Positions 32,814 through 42,484 are shown, numbered from the stretch's first letter. The stretch: 64,000 bases of DNA from Dictyobacter vulcani (GCF_008974265.1 NZ_BKZW01000001.1:1426001-1490000); one strand, 5' to 3'. Notes: generated from the sequence alone by a model not told the origin. A program made the numbers and translations.

Positions 32814-33770
32814 GTGAAAAATATCGTTGAACGCCTTCTCCAGGGAGATCGGCGGGCACTGGCGCGTATGGTGACCTTAATCGAGAACGAGCTACCCCAG
32901 GCCCATGCCTTTCTGGCCGAGCTTCATCAACATAGCGGACAGGCCCAGATCATCGGTGTGACAGGCTCACCAGGAGCCGGAAAAAGCACATTGGTGACCC
33001 GCATGGTCCGCGAGCTACGCAAACAGGATCACAAGGTTGGCATTATCGCCGTCGATCCGACCAGTCCTTTTAGCGGGGGCGCCATTCTGGGTGACCGCAT
33101 CCGCATGATGGAACTGGCCGGAGATCCCAATGTCTTTATCCGCAGTATGGCCAGTCGCGGACACCTGGGGGGCCTCTCGACCGCTACCCGTGACGTGGTA
33201 CGCGCGATGGATGCCGCCGGTTATAATCCAATTATCATCGAGACCGTGGGGACCGGCCAGGCTGAAGTAGAGATCATGCGCACAGCACAAACCGTGCTGG
33301 TGACCATGGCACCAGGAATGGGCGACGACATCCAGGCCATTAAAGCTGGCATCCTGGAGATCGCGGACATCTTTGTCGTCAGCAAAGCCGATAAACCCGG
33401 AGCCGATCAGACCGCCGCAGAGCTAACCATGCTTCTGAGCCTTGATCCCAATCGCCGGCAATCGGCCTGGCGCATTCCTGTGATCAAAACTTCGTCCTTG
33501 AAAGAGCAGGGGATCAGCGAACTGATCACTGCTATGCATAAACATTATGCCTATCTCAAGGAAAGCGGGCAGATCACCCGGCGTGCCCAGCGTCAGCTCC
33601 ACAGCGAGATCCAGAATCTGATCATGCAAGCAGTCGCCAAAAAACTTCAGGCCCAGATTGATCCCGAAGAATGGGATGCCCTGATCGCCGAAGTTACCGA
33701 CCGCAAGCGCGATCCATATAGTGTCGCCGACAGCTTGCAAACGCGTATCGGCCTCAATTCATCTTTATAA
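32814..33770 (+). CDS. meaB: MeaB/ArgK-type GTPase, chaperone of B12-dependent mutase
   Basis: P-loop GTPase that protects and reloads adenosylcobalamin in methylmalonyl-CoA mutase. The 318 residues show Walker A GSPGAGKST (about 50-58), the VDPTSPFSGGAILGDR region, the Mg-binding ETVGTGQAE stretch and the base-recognition SKAD. A helical C-terminal dimerisation arm is present. The start is GTG 32814, eight bases after the mutase subunit stop. A terminator follows directly. Confidence 0.95.
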   Translation: MKNIVERLLQGDRRALARMVTLIENELPQAHAFLAELHQHSGQAQIIGVTGSPGAGKSTLVTRMVRELRKQDHKVGIIAVDPTSPFSGGAILGDRIRMMELAGDPNVFIRSMASRGHLGGLSTATRDVVRAMDAAGYNPIIIETVGTGQAEVEIMRTAQTVLVTMAPGMGDDIQAIKAGILEIADIFVVSKADKPGADQTAAELTMLLSLDPNRRQSAWRIPVIKTSSLKEQGISELITAMHKHYAYLKESGQITRRAQRQLHSEIQNLIMQAVAKKLQAQIDPEEWDALIAEVTDRKRDPYSVADSLQTRIGLNSSL

Positions 33771-33776
33771 ACAGAC

Positions 33777-33812
33777 AATTTTGCGGTCGATGGCAGCATT
33801 GACCGCAAAATT
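33777..33812. terminator. Intrinsic terminator after meaB
   Basis: A 12-bp perfect inverted repeat (33777-33788 against 33801-33812) lies just after the stop codon, between converging genes. Confidence 0.85.
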
Positions 33813-33863
33813 CACCTGCTCTTTTCATCCTCCTTTCAACACTTACTATCACCCACAAAAAAG

Positions 33864-34175
33864 CTATACTCTCCGCCGGGCAACAAAGTACGTCGCTGCG
33901 GCAACACCAGACAAAGCAAGCGTTGTGTAAAAATTACGCTTGCGATGACGTTGCGGGGATCCTGAAGCGAGAATCTGGTTAATGGCCTGTTGGACATCTT
34001 GATACTGAATACCTCGCTCTTTAAGCACATTAGCAGCCAGACCATTCCCCTCAAGCAACAGGCCAAGCAGGATATGTTCAGTGCCAACATATGGATGCTG
34101 CAAGCGTTGGGCTTCGCGCTCGGATAACTCTAAAATTTTTAGCGCCCTTCTGGTGAAATGACTATGTTGTACCAT
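33864..34175 (-). CDS. Stand-alone Clp N-domain protein with C-terminal membrane anchor
   Basis: The 103-residue protein has one Clp N-terminal (ClpR) repeat: HFTRRALKILELSEREAQRL, PYVGTEHILLGLLLEG, and a second helix pair ending AINQIL (about 1-65). There is no ATPase domain. A basic stretch SPQRHRKRN is followed by a hydrophobic helix (about 80-97, TTLALSGVAAATYFVA) and RRRV, so it is probably tail-anchored in the membrane, with the Clp N domain in the cytoplasm. Clp N domains bind substrates or adaptors of ClpC. ATG 34175 has an AAGGAGT ribosome binding site; an upstream TTG is less likely. The function is unknown; an adaptor for ClpCP is an inference. Confidence 0.82.
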   Translation of the reverse strand: MVQHSHFTRRALKILELSEREAQRLQHPYVGTEHILLGLLLEGNGLAANVLKERGIQYQDVQQAINQILASGSPQRHRKRNFYTTLALSGVAAATYFVARRRV

Positions 34176-34417
34176 GATCAATTACTCCTTGAGATAAGCT
34201 TTGCTGAAAGTATCACCACAGGTAGTTCAGCAGTATATACAGCCTTATTGCTCAAAAAGGTTCCACTCGGACACTATCTATCAGGAATACTAGATAGTAA
34301 GACTCTATTTTGTTTGTGAGGAAGCGGGATCTGGATTTTAGCGGCCGGTACGAGTCCGGTACGATGTACAGGGACGCTGGCCTGAGATACAATGGCGTCT
34401 GTAGGAGGAGATTGTTT

Positions 34418-35830
34418 GTGGAGCATACGATTATTGATCAGCGCGGCCGGGATCTGGCGATTATTCCACCGCTAGAATTGCAAACGGTAGCACGTGTGGC
34501 ACTGATAGAGCAGTTGTTTGGCTCGTATCTACCACCCGAAGTGGTGACTGGCATGGAACTGGATCGCCGGGGACATTTTTTACGCACGTTACCGATCCAC
34601 TTTCCCTTGATTAAAGCGGCCCTTGAGCAGCAACAGACGCCTTTCAGCATTGCTTTTGCAGAACGGCCAGCCCTGCCATTTAAGACTGCACTGGCCATGG
34701 ACGCTCGTCCTTATCAACAGGAGGCTCTGGCCGCCTGGCTGGCCGAACAACACCGCGGAGTAGTGGTCCTGCCCACGGGTGCGGGCAAGACTTTTGTGGC
34801 AGCGATGGCCATTCAAGCCACCGGACTCTGGACGCTAGCTGTGGTACCAACGATTGATCTTTTGCAGCAGTGGCGCGTGGCATTGGCCGCAGCCCTGGCG
34901 GTGCCAGTGGAAGAGATTGGCATGTTTGGTGGTGGTGAAAAAGAATTAAAACCAATTACAATTATTACCTATGATTCAGCTGCTTTATATCCACGTGAGT
35001 TGCGCCAGTTTGGTTTATTGATCTTTGATGAATGCCACCATTTACCAGCACCCACCTATCGCTTGATCGCGGAAAGTGCTTTTACACCCTTACGCCTGGG
35101 ATTGAGTGCCACACCTGAGCGCAGCGATATGGCGCATATAGAACTGGAAGAGTTGATTGGTCCCGAGGTGTATCGCCGCTCGCCAGCGGAACTGACCGAG
35201 GGGCGCTTTCTGGCCCAATATCAGGAGAAAGTGATTGACATTGCCCTTGGCACAGAAGAACAGGAACGCTATACCGAACAGCGCCGCCTGTATCGCTCGT
35301 TTTTGCAACGTCGGCGCATCGTGATTCGCAGTCCGGAAGATTTTCAGCAGAAGATTATTTATATGAGCGCGCGCGATCCAGAGGCGCGGGAGGCGATGCT
35401 GGCCTGGCGTGAGGCGCGCAATATCGCCATGAATGCTCCAGCCAAATATACCGAGATCGAGCGGCTGCTGCACGAGCATAGTCAGGATCAAATTATACTC
35501 TTCTCAGAATATAATGATGTCGTCGATCAGATCAGCCAGCGCTTCTGTTTGCCCAGCATTACCTATAAGACACCAACCGAAGAGCGGCGCACGATCCTGG
35601 AGCGCTTTCGGCGTGGCGAATATACCAAGCTGGCTACGGGCCGCGTCTTAAATGAAGGTGTCGATGTTCCCGATTGCCGCATCGCGATCATTGTCAGCGG
35701 CAACAGCACGAAGCGCGAATACATTCAACGCCTGGGCCGTATCCTCCGTCCTAAAGCCGGGCAGGCAATTCTCTATGAACTGGTCACGACCAATACAACC
35801 GAAGAAAGTATCGCCAAACGCCGGCGCTAA
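34418..35830 (+). CDS. XPB/Rad25-like superfamily II DNA helicase
   Basis: ATP-dependent helicase of about 470 residues. It has an N-terminal beta-rich region, the Q-like RPYQQEALAAWL, Walker A VLPTGAGKTF, motif II DECHHL, motif III LSATPERSD, a RED-like and thumb region, and motif VI QRLGRILRPK. Family members act in nucleotide excision repair or related DNA processing, in archaea and several bacteria often with the nuclease Bax1; no such nuclease gene is adjacent here. The frame is open to 34310, but the GTG at 34418 is preceded by AGGAGGAG at seven bases and is the best start. It converges with the next gene with only 16 bases between stops and no terminator. Confidence 0.88.
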   Translation: MEHTIIDQRGRDLAIIPPLELQTVARVALIEQLFGSYLPPEVVTGMELDRRGHFLRTLPIHFPLIKAALEQQQTPFSIAFAERPALPFKTALAMDARPYQQEALAAWLAEQHRGVVVLPTGAGKTFVAAMAIQATGLWTLAVVPTIDLLQQWRVALAAALAVPVEEIGMFGGGEKELKPITIITYDSAALYPRELRQFGLLIFDECHHLPAPTYRLIAESAFTPLRLGLSATPERSDMAHIELEELIGPEVYRRSPAELTEGRFLAQYQEKVIDIALGTEEQERYTEQRRLYRSFLQRRRIVIRSPEDFQQKIIYMSARDPEAREAMLAWREARNIAMNAPAKYTEIERLLHEHSQDQIILFSEYNDVVDQISQRFCLPSITYKTPTEERRTILERFRRGEYTKLATGRVLNEGVDVPDCRIAIIVSGNSTKREYIQRLGRILRPKAGQAILYELVTTNTTEESIAKRRR

Positions 35831-35846
35831 TGTGCGCTCCGATCAA

Positions 35847-37529
35847 TCAGAAACAGACAGATGAATTGGCATCAGCCGGACACACCTTCATGGTGTATAC
35901 AAGAGGTGCATGCGTCAAAGGTATCTTTGCATAATAGAGACGCAGCCTGGGATCCATCGCAGGAACCAGCACCTGAGGATTTGTGGCGTCTTCCAGGGTG
36001 ATCAGGAAACGATTGTCGGGGAGCAGCAAATTAGCAGTTGCAGCATCACTCAATGGTCCACTATGAATCTGCTGATCCTTGACTGTCAGTTTCCAATGGA
36101 CAAGATGCTCTTCACTGGTCACAGGATCAATCCAGGCATAGTAGGCTTTTCCTGCTGGTGGCGCGGGAATATGCTCGGCATCGATCTGGAGTGTATTATA
36201 GTACTTCGCCGCCGGACCACGCGAGAAATGGATCGTGCCCGCAGGCTGAAATGTTTGCGACTGGGTGGTAACAAAGAAGAGACTGCCAACCACCAGTGCC
36301 ACCACCAGCAGTACGATACTGCCTATGAGCAACCACCTGCGCTGCACCTGCGAGTGTGGTTGTGGCGGAGGGGCAGGTATCGGTCCAGGAGCAGATCCAG
36401 GCAGAGAGACGGGTGTTATTCCTCCTGAGCGTAACGAAGCTACCGTAGCCATATCTGCATCGGTCTCACTCATAGGTTCTTTAATGCCTGCATATCCTAC
36501 GATAGATGGCGAGGGTGAAACAGCCAGATCAGATAGCGACAAAACGGGAGGATCAGGCTGGCCTGGCGACTGTACAGTCTGCATAGAATGGATATAAGAA
36601 AGAGAGAGGGCAGCATCGGGAGGTGATGTATGCATGCTTTGCAGCAATGATGCAGGAGGAGCAATCTGAAAAGCTTGCGCTAATGCTACCGTCATCGCAC
36701 TGGCGCTGGCGAAGCGCTCCTCTGGCTTCTTCGCAATACTTTTCAAGATGACTTCAGAAACAGCTGGACTGATCCGGGTATTTAACAATTCAGGCTGTAC
36801 TGGCGGCTGACTGACATGTTGCATAATCACATTCATCATGCTCGCACCATGAAATGGTGGTGTGCCAGTCATCACCTCATAGAGGATAATACCCAGGGAA
36901 TACAGATCGCTGCGCTTATCTTCATACATTCCCAGCGCCTGTTCTGGAGCCACATAGAGAGGAGTACCCACGATGGATCCGATCAGTGTGCCACCTGATA
37001 CTCCCTGGCGGCGCGCGATCCCAAAATCGGTAATGATCGGCTCACCCATCGACCTGACTCTGGTATCTCTTTGATCCAGCAGAATGTTAGCTGGCTTGAT
37101 ATCACGATGAATCATGCCACGTCCATGCGCATAATCCAGGGCCTGGGACACGGCCGTAAAAATATCCACAATCTCTTCAGCTGGAGGAAATTTGCCCTGT
37201 TTGGAGGTGTCAGCGATATACGCAGCCAGCGTCTGTCCCTCCACATAATCCATGACCATGTAGAGGAATGGCGGCTCACCCTCCCGTTCCTCTATATAAA
37301 AATTATGAATATTCACTATATTGGGATGCCGTAGGGACGCGATCAGCCGGGCCTCACTCTGGAAGCGTGTGACAAAATCGCTTGAGCCACGCCAGTTTGA
37401 TAGCAGCAGCTTGATAGCCACCGTTCTTTGCAAGCGCGTATCCAGCGCCTTCCAGACCTCACCCATGCCACCTCGCGCAACGCATTCCAGCATCTGATAA
37501 TGTCCAAGGTAACGTGGTTCTGTCGCCAT
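35847..37529 (-). CDS. Transmembrane Ser/Thr protein kinase with RskA-like ectodomain
   Basis: The 560-residue protein has a complete Hanks-type kinase domain: RGGMGEVWK loop at about 19-27, VAIK lysine at 40, HRDIKPAN at 141-148, DFG at 168-170 and APEQ. A Pro/Ser linker leads to one transmembrane helix (about 403-425) and a short beta-sandwich ectodomain (GTIHFSRGPA, PAPPAGKAYYAWI). This is the carbohydrate-free RskA-like type, without the extra helical region of its two neighbours. It is the last gene in a minus-strand series of three, 45 bases after the previous one, with a GGAGAG ribosome binding site. Ligand and substrates are unknown. Confidence 0.9.
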   Translation of the reverse strand: MATEPRYLGHYQMLECVARGGMGEVWKALDTRLQRTVAIKLLLSNWRGSSDFVTRFQSEARLIASLRHPNIVNIHNFYIEEREGEPPFLYMVMDYVEGQTLAAYIADTSKQGKFPPAEEIVDIFTAVSQALDYAHGRGMIHRDIKPANILLDQRDTRVRSMGEPIITDFGIARRQGVSGGTLIGSIVGTPLYVAPEQALGMYEDKRSDLYSLGIILYEVMTGTPPFHGASMMNVIMQHVSQPPVQPELLNTRISPAVSEVILKSIAKKPEERFASASAMTVALAQAFQIAPPASLLQSMHTSPPDAALSLSYIHSMQTVQSPGQPDPPVLSLSDLAVSPSPSIVGYAGIKEPMSETDADMATVASLRSGGITPVSLPGSAPGPIPAPPPQPHSQVQRRWLLIGSIVLLVVALVVGSLFFVTTQSQTFQPAGTIHFSRGPAAKYYNTLQIDAEHIPAPPAGKAYYAWIDPVTSEEHLVHWKLTVKDQQIHSGPLSDAATANLLLPDNRFLITLEDATNPQVLVPAMDPRLRLYYAKIPLTHAPLVYTMKVCPADANSSVCF

Positions 37530-37574
37530 AAAACTACTCTCTCCATATGCTCAAAATGCGAGCATGCCTCCAGC

Positions 37575-40025
37575 TTAAAGATGCGCTGGCAGATTCTTCG
37601 TGATCGTAAATGTTGCCAGTTGCTGAATATCATAGTGAGCCTGTGTTATTCCGGGATGCACCTGATTTGTGACGGGATCTAATTTGCCAATATAGGCATA
37701 CGTGGTTAAAGTCACTATATCATCCAGCATATGGCCAGACTCAGGGCTCCTCAACTGATCAGGTGTACTATTAAACAGCTGAGCCGCATCCTGGTGTACC
37801 ACCTTGAGCCAGGCATTCACATTCTGCAGGGACTCAATAATATGGGCCAGACGTTGGCGCATCGTCGCCGAGATATCCGAGGCCTTGGCAATCTGGGCCA
37901 CATGGAACTGGGTATGATCGATATACCCCAGAGGATTGGTTTTGTTGAACTCGCCACCCTGATTGGCAGGATCAACCGTCAATAAACCGACCTTCGACGC
38001 GATCTGGTCAGCACGCACAGGCGTATTCGCAGGCATATCCACATGCACATTTTTCAAGCCGTCCAGATAATCCAGTATGCTAATAAATTGATTCTTCATT
38101 AACTGGATTTCTGCATCATTGGTCTGCTGACCATGCCAGTTATCACGCGCACTAACCGACCATTCCAGCAGTTTCTCAGTATTATTTGACAGCCAGACAT
38201 CCAGGCCACCTGGTAAACCCAGTACGCTGATATCAACCTCGTTATAGAACAGATGCCGAATATGGATCAACGCACTAAAGGCCGCCGCATCCTGCGCAAT
38301 CGGCTTCTGTGGTAAAACAGCATAGTAGCGCCAGGTAGCGCGATTGTTTGAAGGGGTCGTATTGGCACTATTAGCATCCTCCTCAGTGATCAATAAGCGA
38401 CTGGTAGCCGATAACAGGTTATTATGGGCAGCATCACCGGGGAAAAAGTAATGAATGTGACCATCCTGAACAGGCAAGCTTTTCGTCAACAGGATCGGTG
38501 GATTGACGGGTAAAGGACCGGTTAGATCGTCGCGCCGCAAAGGATCAATATCACCAAGCAACCAGGCATGATAACTTTTTCCTACCGCTGGAGTTGCCAC
38601 TCCTGGTACATCAATCTGTAGCTGATCCGCGATCCCCTGAGCGCTATCAGCATTGGTCAGACCACTACTGACAAAGAAAGCATGCCCATCAGTTGATGCT
38701 GGCAAGGCTGCCATCAGTGGGAAATGCTGGAATGCCACCACGCCACCAACAATCAACAGGATGACCAGTAAAACAGTACCTGCCAGCATATAACCACTCA
38801 CGCGGCGACGGCGCTTCACAGGTAGCTGTGGTGGAACATTGGTGGCAGGACGTAGAGGTGGCGGTGAGAGAGCCGCTGATGGATGAGACGGGCCAGCCAC
38901 GTTTGGAACTATCGGCCTGCTCTGAGCCATAAACACGGGAACAGCACTGGTAGCATCAGTCTGGGTCGCCGCTGAAGCTACCGTGTCTGCTGCTGGCTGT
39001 GACGTAACAGGAAGCACAGGAGTGGCAGCTACCACTTTTTCCGAACCAGATAGAGAGCTATCAGCAGACCAGGCCTGTTGCGTTTGCAGGTTTGCGCGAT
39101 CCCATACCTCCAGATGGGTTGGCTGACCAAGTGTCTCAGGCCCTGGAATAGAGAGAGACTTTGCGATATCAATAGTCATTTCAGAGGCCGTCGCATAGCG
39201 TTCAGCAGGATTTTTAGCCATGCTACGCTCGATGACCTGCGCCAGCGCGGGCGGAATATTCGGATTAATCAAAGTAGGAGAGATGGGTGTGTTGTGGATA
39301 TGTTGCATGATCACTTCCATGGGAGTATCCCCACGAAATGGCAACACACCAGTTACCATCTCATACAGGATAATACCCAGGGAATACAGATCGCTACGCT
39401 CATTCCCCAGCATGCCTTTAGCCTGTTCAGGCGAGAGATACAATGGGGTGCCCAACTGCGCTCCGCTCTGGGTATTGGTCAGCGAACTCAGCAGCTTGGC
39501 CACACCAAAATCCGTCAGGATTGGCTCACCCATTGGATTACGAGTTGTATTGCGCTTATCAAGCAGAATATTCGCGGGCTTGATATCACGATGGATCATA
39601 TCTTTACTATGTGCATAATCGATCGCCAGACTAATCGATGTAAAGAGATTGACAATCCTGGCAGGAGCTGGCACCTTGCCTACATTTGAAGTCGCATAGA
39701 TATATTCAGCCAGTGTCTGGCCTTCCACGTAGTCCATCACCATATAAGCCAGGGGAAAGGGCTGCTGTGGCTCATGCGGCTGATAAATCTGAAAATCGTG
39801 AATCTGGACAATATTGGGATGATGCAGGGCCGCGATCAACTGGGCTTCGCGCTGGAAACGTGCCACAAAATTTGGATCTTCGCGCAAGTTTGGATGCAAC
39901 ATCTTAATCGCCACATAACGCTGGAGCTGGGTGTCCATCGCCTTCCAGACCTCAGCCACACCGCCATGGCCCAGCCGCTCCTGCAACTCATATTTATCCA
40001 GACGCTGAGGAAGAGCATTGTACAT
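37575..40025 (-). CDS. Transmembrane Ser/Thr protein kinase with RskA-like plus helical ectodomain
   Basis: About 816 residues. The kinase domain is intact: GHGGVAEVWK loop, lysine 41 in VAIK, HRDIKPAN with Asp 147, DFG at 172-174 and SPEQ in place of APE. After a Pro/Ala linker there is one transmembrane helix (about 410-430). The ectodomain begins GHAFFVSSGL, contains PAVGKSYHAWLLGD of the RskA-like sandwich and continues for about 270 residues of mostly helical sequence (SALIHIRHLFYNE, LQNVNAWLKVVHQDAAQL). ATG 40025 is chosen over the ATG at 40031, because GGAGGT is directly adjacent to the latter but six bases from the former. It lies 30 bases after the pseudokinase gene. Confidence 0.9.
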   Translation of the reverse strand: MYNALPQRLDKYELQERLGHGGVAEVWKAMDTQLQRYVAIKMLHPNLREDPNFVARFQREAQLIAALHHPNIVQIHDFQIYQPHEPQQPFPLAYMVMDYVEGQTLAEYIYATSNVGKVPAPARIVNLFTSISLAIDYAHSKDMIHRDIKPANILLDKRNTTRNPMGEPILTDFGVAKLLSSLTNTQSGAQLGTPLYLSPEQAKGMLGNERSDLYSLGIILYEMVTGVLPFRGDTPMEVIMQHIHNTPISPTLINPNIPPALAQVIERSMAKNPAERYATASEMTIDIAKSLSIPGPETLGQPTHLEVWDRANLQTQQAWSADSSLSGSEKVVAATPVLPVTSQPAADTVASAATQTDATSAVPVFMAQSRPIVPNVAGPSHPSAALSPPPLRPATNVPPQLPVKRRRRVSGYMLAGTVLLVILLIVGGVVAFQHFPLMAALPASTDGHAFFVSSGLTNADSAQGIADQLQIDVPGVATPAVGKSYHAWLLGDIDPLRRDDLTGPLPVNPPILLTKSLPVQDGHIHYFFPGDAAHNNLLSATSRLLITEEDANSANTTPSNNRATWRYYAVLPQKPIAQDAAAFSALIHIRHLFYNEVDISVLGLPGGLDVWLSNNTEKLLEWSVSARDNWHGQQTNDAEIQLMKNQFISILDYLDGLKNVHVDMPANTPVRADQIASKVGLLTVDPANQGGEFNKTNPLGYIDHTQFHVAQIAKASDISATMRQRLAHIIESLQNVNAWLKVVHQDAAQLFNSTPDQLRSPESGHMLDDIVTLTTYAYIGKLDPVTNQVHPGITQAHYDIQQLATFTITKNLPAHL

Positions 40026-40055
40026 GAGCATACCTCCGTCTCGCTATGCCTGCCG

Positions 40056-42131
40056 CTAAATACAGGACTTGCTAGCTTTGCTTGCGCTACACGCCATAAC
40101 ATCAAAGGTTGCCAGTTGCTGCGCTTTGTAGTGAATCTGAGAAACACCTTCTCTCACCTGATTCGTGGCAGGATCTGTCTCTCCAACAAAGGCATTGTTG
40201 GCCAGTTTAAACATATGATTCAGCCGTGCCAGCGTCTCAGGCTTACGCAACTGATCAGGTGACATATGGATGATCGCCGCCGCATCGTCATGTACGCCAA
40301 GAAACCAGCTCTTGACGTTGTTAATGGCGACATTGATTTCAGTCGCCAGTTTTTTCTGGTCACCATTGACATTGGGAGCAAACGAGATCTCATGCAAGTG
40401 ATTACCTATATGCAGCAGATAAGCTGGCGGGCTCTCACTCTGGCTCACCTCTAGTAGCGCCACCCGCGCAATTTTGGGATCTACCAGGATCGGTGATAGA
40501 TTAGCGGGAATCTTCTCCGTCTGCACATACTGGGTACCATCCAGATAATCCAGAATACGGACCGCCTGGCGTTGCATCAAGCCAGTATCCCCACTGCGAT
40601 ACGCATCGCGTGCGCTACCAGACCACTCAAGGATCTTGAGCGTATTGCGGAAGAGCCAGATATCCAGTCCTCCACTCAATCCAACTGAAGCCAGTTTGGG
40701 ATCTTGCGCAAGCAAATGGCGTAGATGATCCAGCAAGCTATAATGGTTTTGTGTATCCTCTGGACTCGGCACCTGCGAGAAGAAGGCTCCATAGCGCCAG
40801 GTATTCTGATCAAGCGAAGGATTGGCCGGCGGCATGCTGGCATCCTCTTCAGTCACCAGAAAACGACTATAGCGTGAGAGCAGATTCTTGTTGTCATTAC
40901 TGGTAAAAGACTTGGAGACACGCCCATTCAAAATCTGTAACGTGCCCAGCGAGAGGGCCGGAATAGTAACATTGGCGTCATTATCGCCAAGCAACCAGGC
41001 ATAATAGCTCTTACCGGCTTGCGGTGCTGGTATATGACTCAGATCAAGCTGGAGACCATCAACAATACCATTGGGATTATTCGAATCAATCAGACCACTA
41101 CTCACAAAAAAAGCATGCCCGGAAAGTGTTTCGGCCGCTGCACTCTGCCGCTGCAATAATAAAAACGTCATCAGGCCAGCACCTACGACCAGCAAGCACA
41201 ACAAGACCGAAGCCCAGATGGCCAGATTCTTTTTGCGAGATCTATTGCGGCGGCCTGCGCGTATCAAGTTTGGAGCTTGCTGAGGTTGCAGATCAGGGGT
41301 AGATGCTCCATGGCCTTCCAGTTGCTGTGTTGGCTGTGCCGATAACATACCTTGACTCTGCCCGGAGCTCACCGCCATCTGTGTGTGCCCACTATTGGAC
41401 ACGGATACAGCGGGCAAAGGAGTCATCATCGGTGCCTGCGTATACTCGCCGGACTGCGTTTGTGCTGTCAAAGGTAATTGGGTAAACGCACCAGAAACTT
41501 GAGGACTCAAATAAGTCACATCATCCATAGCATCTAACGACGTGCCGCGTGGAGTCAGCCGATTGCCACTGATAGCCGTGCCAGATTGTCCCAGACGCGA
41601 ACTGGTCGGTGCATTGAGAACTTTCGCCACTGCCGCCACCAGGGCAGCCGCGGTGGGAAACCGTGCAGCGGGCTCTTTAGCCAGACAACGCAAGATAATC
41701 GCGGTCAGACCCGGCACAATATGCGGATTAATCAACGCGGGCGACATCGGAGTAGCATGGATATGTTGCTGTAGCAGTTCGGCAACGCTGTCGCCATGAA
41801 AAGGGAGCGTCCCTGTACAGAGCTCATAAAGGATCACACCGAGCGAGTAGATATCGCTACGAATATTCTCCGTTTGCCCCTGAGCCACCTCGGGAGAGAT
41901 GTAGGCAGCATCTTCAGCAGGTAGTACTAGAGGTGACAGAATGTTGTGCAGACCAAAGCCAGTCAGCTTTGCCTCCCCCAGCGGCTCCTGGGAATCCGGC
42001 TCACGCTCAAACAAAATACAGCCAGGCTTAAGACGACTATGAATGATTCCATGTTGATGGGCATAATCAATGGCCGAACCAATCGGTGCCAGCAAATGAT
42101 AGATATCAGCAACAACAGGAAAATCACCCAC
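40056..42131 (-). CDS. Pseudokinase-type transmembrane sensor, main part (N-terminus in another frame at 42484)
   Basis: Together with the fragment at 41963-42484 this forms a protein of about 809 residues with the same plan as its downstream neighbour: kinase-like domain, linker, transmembrane helix and RskA-like plus helical ectodomain (GHAFFVSSGL, PAPQAGKSYYAWLLGD). The catalytic motifs are degenerate: HSRLKPG in place of HRDIKPAN, GFG in place of DFG, and SPE. So it is predicted to be unable to transfer phosphate. The fold-defining residues (SDIYSLGVILYELCTG) are kept, which argues for a maintained pseudokinase. A single missing base in the run at 42167-42170 separates the two parts; restoring it gives EYIEGVSLADYIDATA in one frame. 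The first codon of this piece as written is only the first ATG after the break. Confidence 0.8.
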   Translation of the reverse strand: MGDFPVVADIYHLLAPIGSAIDYAHQHGIIHSRLKPGCILFEREPDSQEPLGEAKLTGFGLHNILSPLVLPAEDAAYISPEVAQGQTENIRSDIYSLGVILYELCTGTLPFHGDSVAELLQQHIHATPMSPALINPHIVPGLTAIILRCLAKEPAARFPTAAALVAAVAKVLNAPTSSRLGQSGTAISGNRLTPRGTSLDAMDDVTYLSPQVSGAFTQLPLTAQTQSGEYTQAPMMTPLPAVSVSNSGHTQMAVSSGQSQGMLSAQPTQQLEGHGASTPDLQPQQAPNLIRAGRRNRSRKKNLAIWASVLLCLLVVGAGLMTFLLLQRQSAAAETLSGHAFFVSSGLIDSNNPNGIVDGLQLDLSHIPAPQAGKSYYAWLLGDNDANVTIPALSLGTLQILNGRVSKSFTSNDNKNLLSRYSRFLVTEEDASMPPANPSLDQNTWRYGAFFSQVPSPEDTQNHYSLLDHLRHLLAQDPKLASVGLSGGLDIWLFRNTLKILEWSGSARDAYRSGDTGLMQRQAVRILDYLDGTQYVQTEKIPANLSPILVDPKIARVALLEVSQSESPPAYLLHIGNHLHEISFAPNVNGDQKKLATEINVAINNVKSWFLGVHDDAAAIIHMSPDQLRKPETLARLNHMFKLANNAFVGETDPATNQVREGVSQIHYKAQQLATFDVMACSASKASKSCI

Positions 42132-42484
42132 CCGTGCCGTGGCGTCGATATAATCCGCCAGCGAGACCCCTCGATATACTCGCGCACAATACAGGCATCA
42201 GTACGCTTAAATCCTGCCTGCTCCTCTGCCTGCTCTGGCGGTGAGAAAATCTGTACCTCATAGATTTTTGCGATACTGGGATGATTGAGAGCCGTCAGAT
42301 TCTTGGTCTCGTAAAGGAAACGAGGCACAAGTTCAGCAGCATCGGCTGCCGGCAAATGCAAAATGGTAATCTCCACCTGGCGTTGCTGCTGCCGATCAAA
42401 AGCCTTCCAGGACTCATACTGATTTGCGCTGCTTAACTGCTGCTGTAGCTCATATGGACCGAGATAGCGCTGGTTCGTGCTCAT
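41963..42484 (-). CDS. N-terminal fragment of the pseudokinase gene (before the frameshift)
   Basis: From ATG 42484 the frame encodes the N-lobe of a kinase-like domain: GPYELQQQLSSANQYESWKA has no Gly-rich loop and QVEITIL has Thr where the VAIK lysine should be. Sequence is family-like up to REYIEG (about residue 105) and meaningless after the C4 run at 42167-42170, so only 42171-42484 is real coding sequence in this frame. It belongs with the piece at 40056-42131. Confidence 0.75.
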   Translation of the reverse strand: MSTNQRYLGPYELQQQLSSANQYESWKAFDRQQQRQVEITILHLPAADAAELVPRFLYETKNLTALNHPSIAKIYEVQIFSPPEQAEEQAGFKRTDACIVREYIEGSRWRIISTPRHGWVIFLLLLISIICWHRLVRPLIMPINMESFIVVLSLAVFCLSVSRIPRSRWGRQS

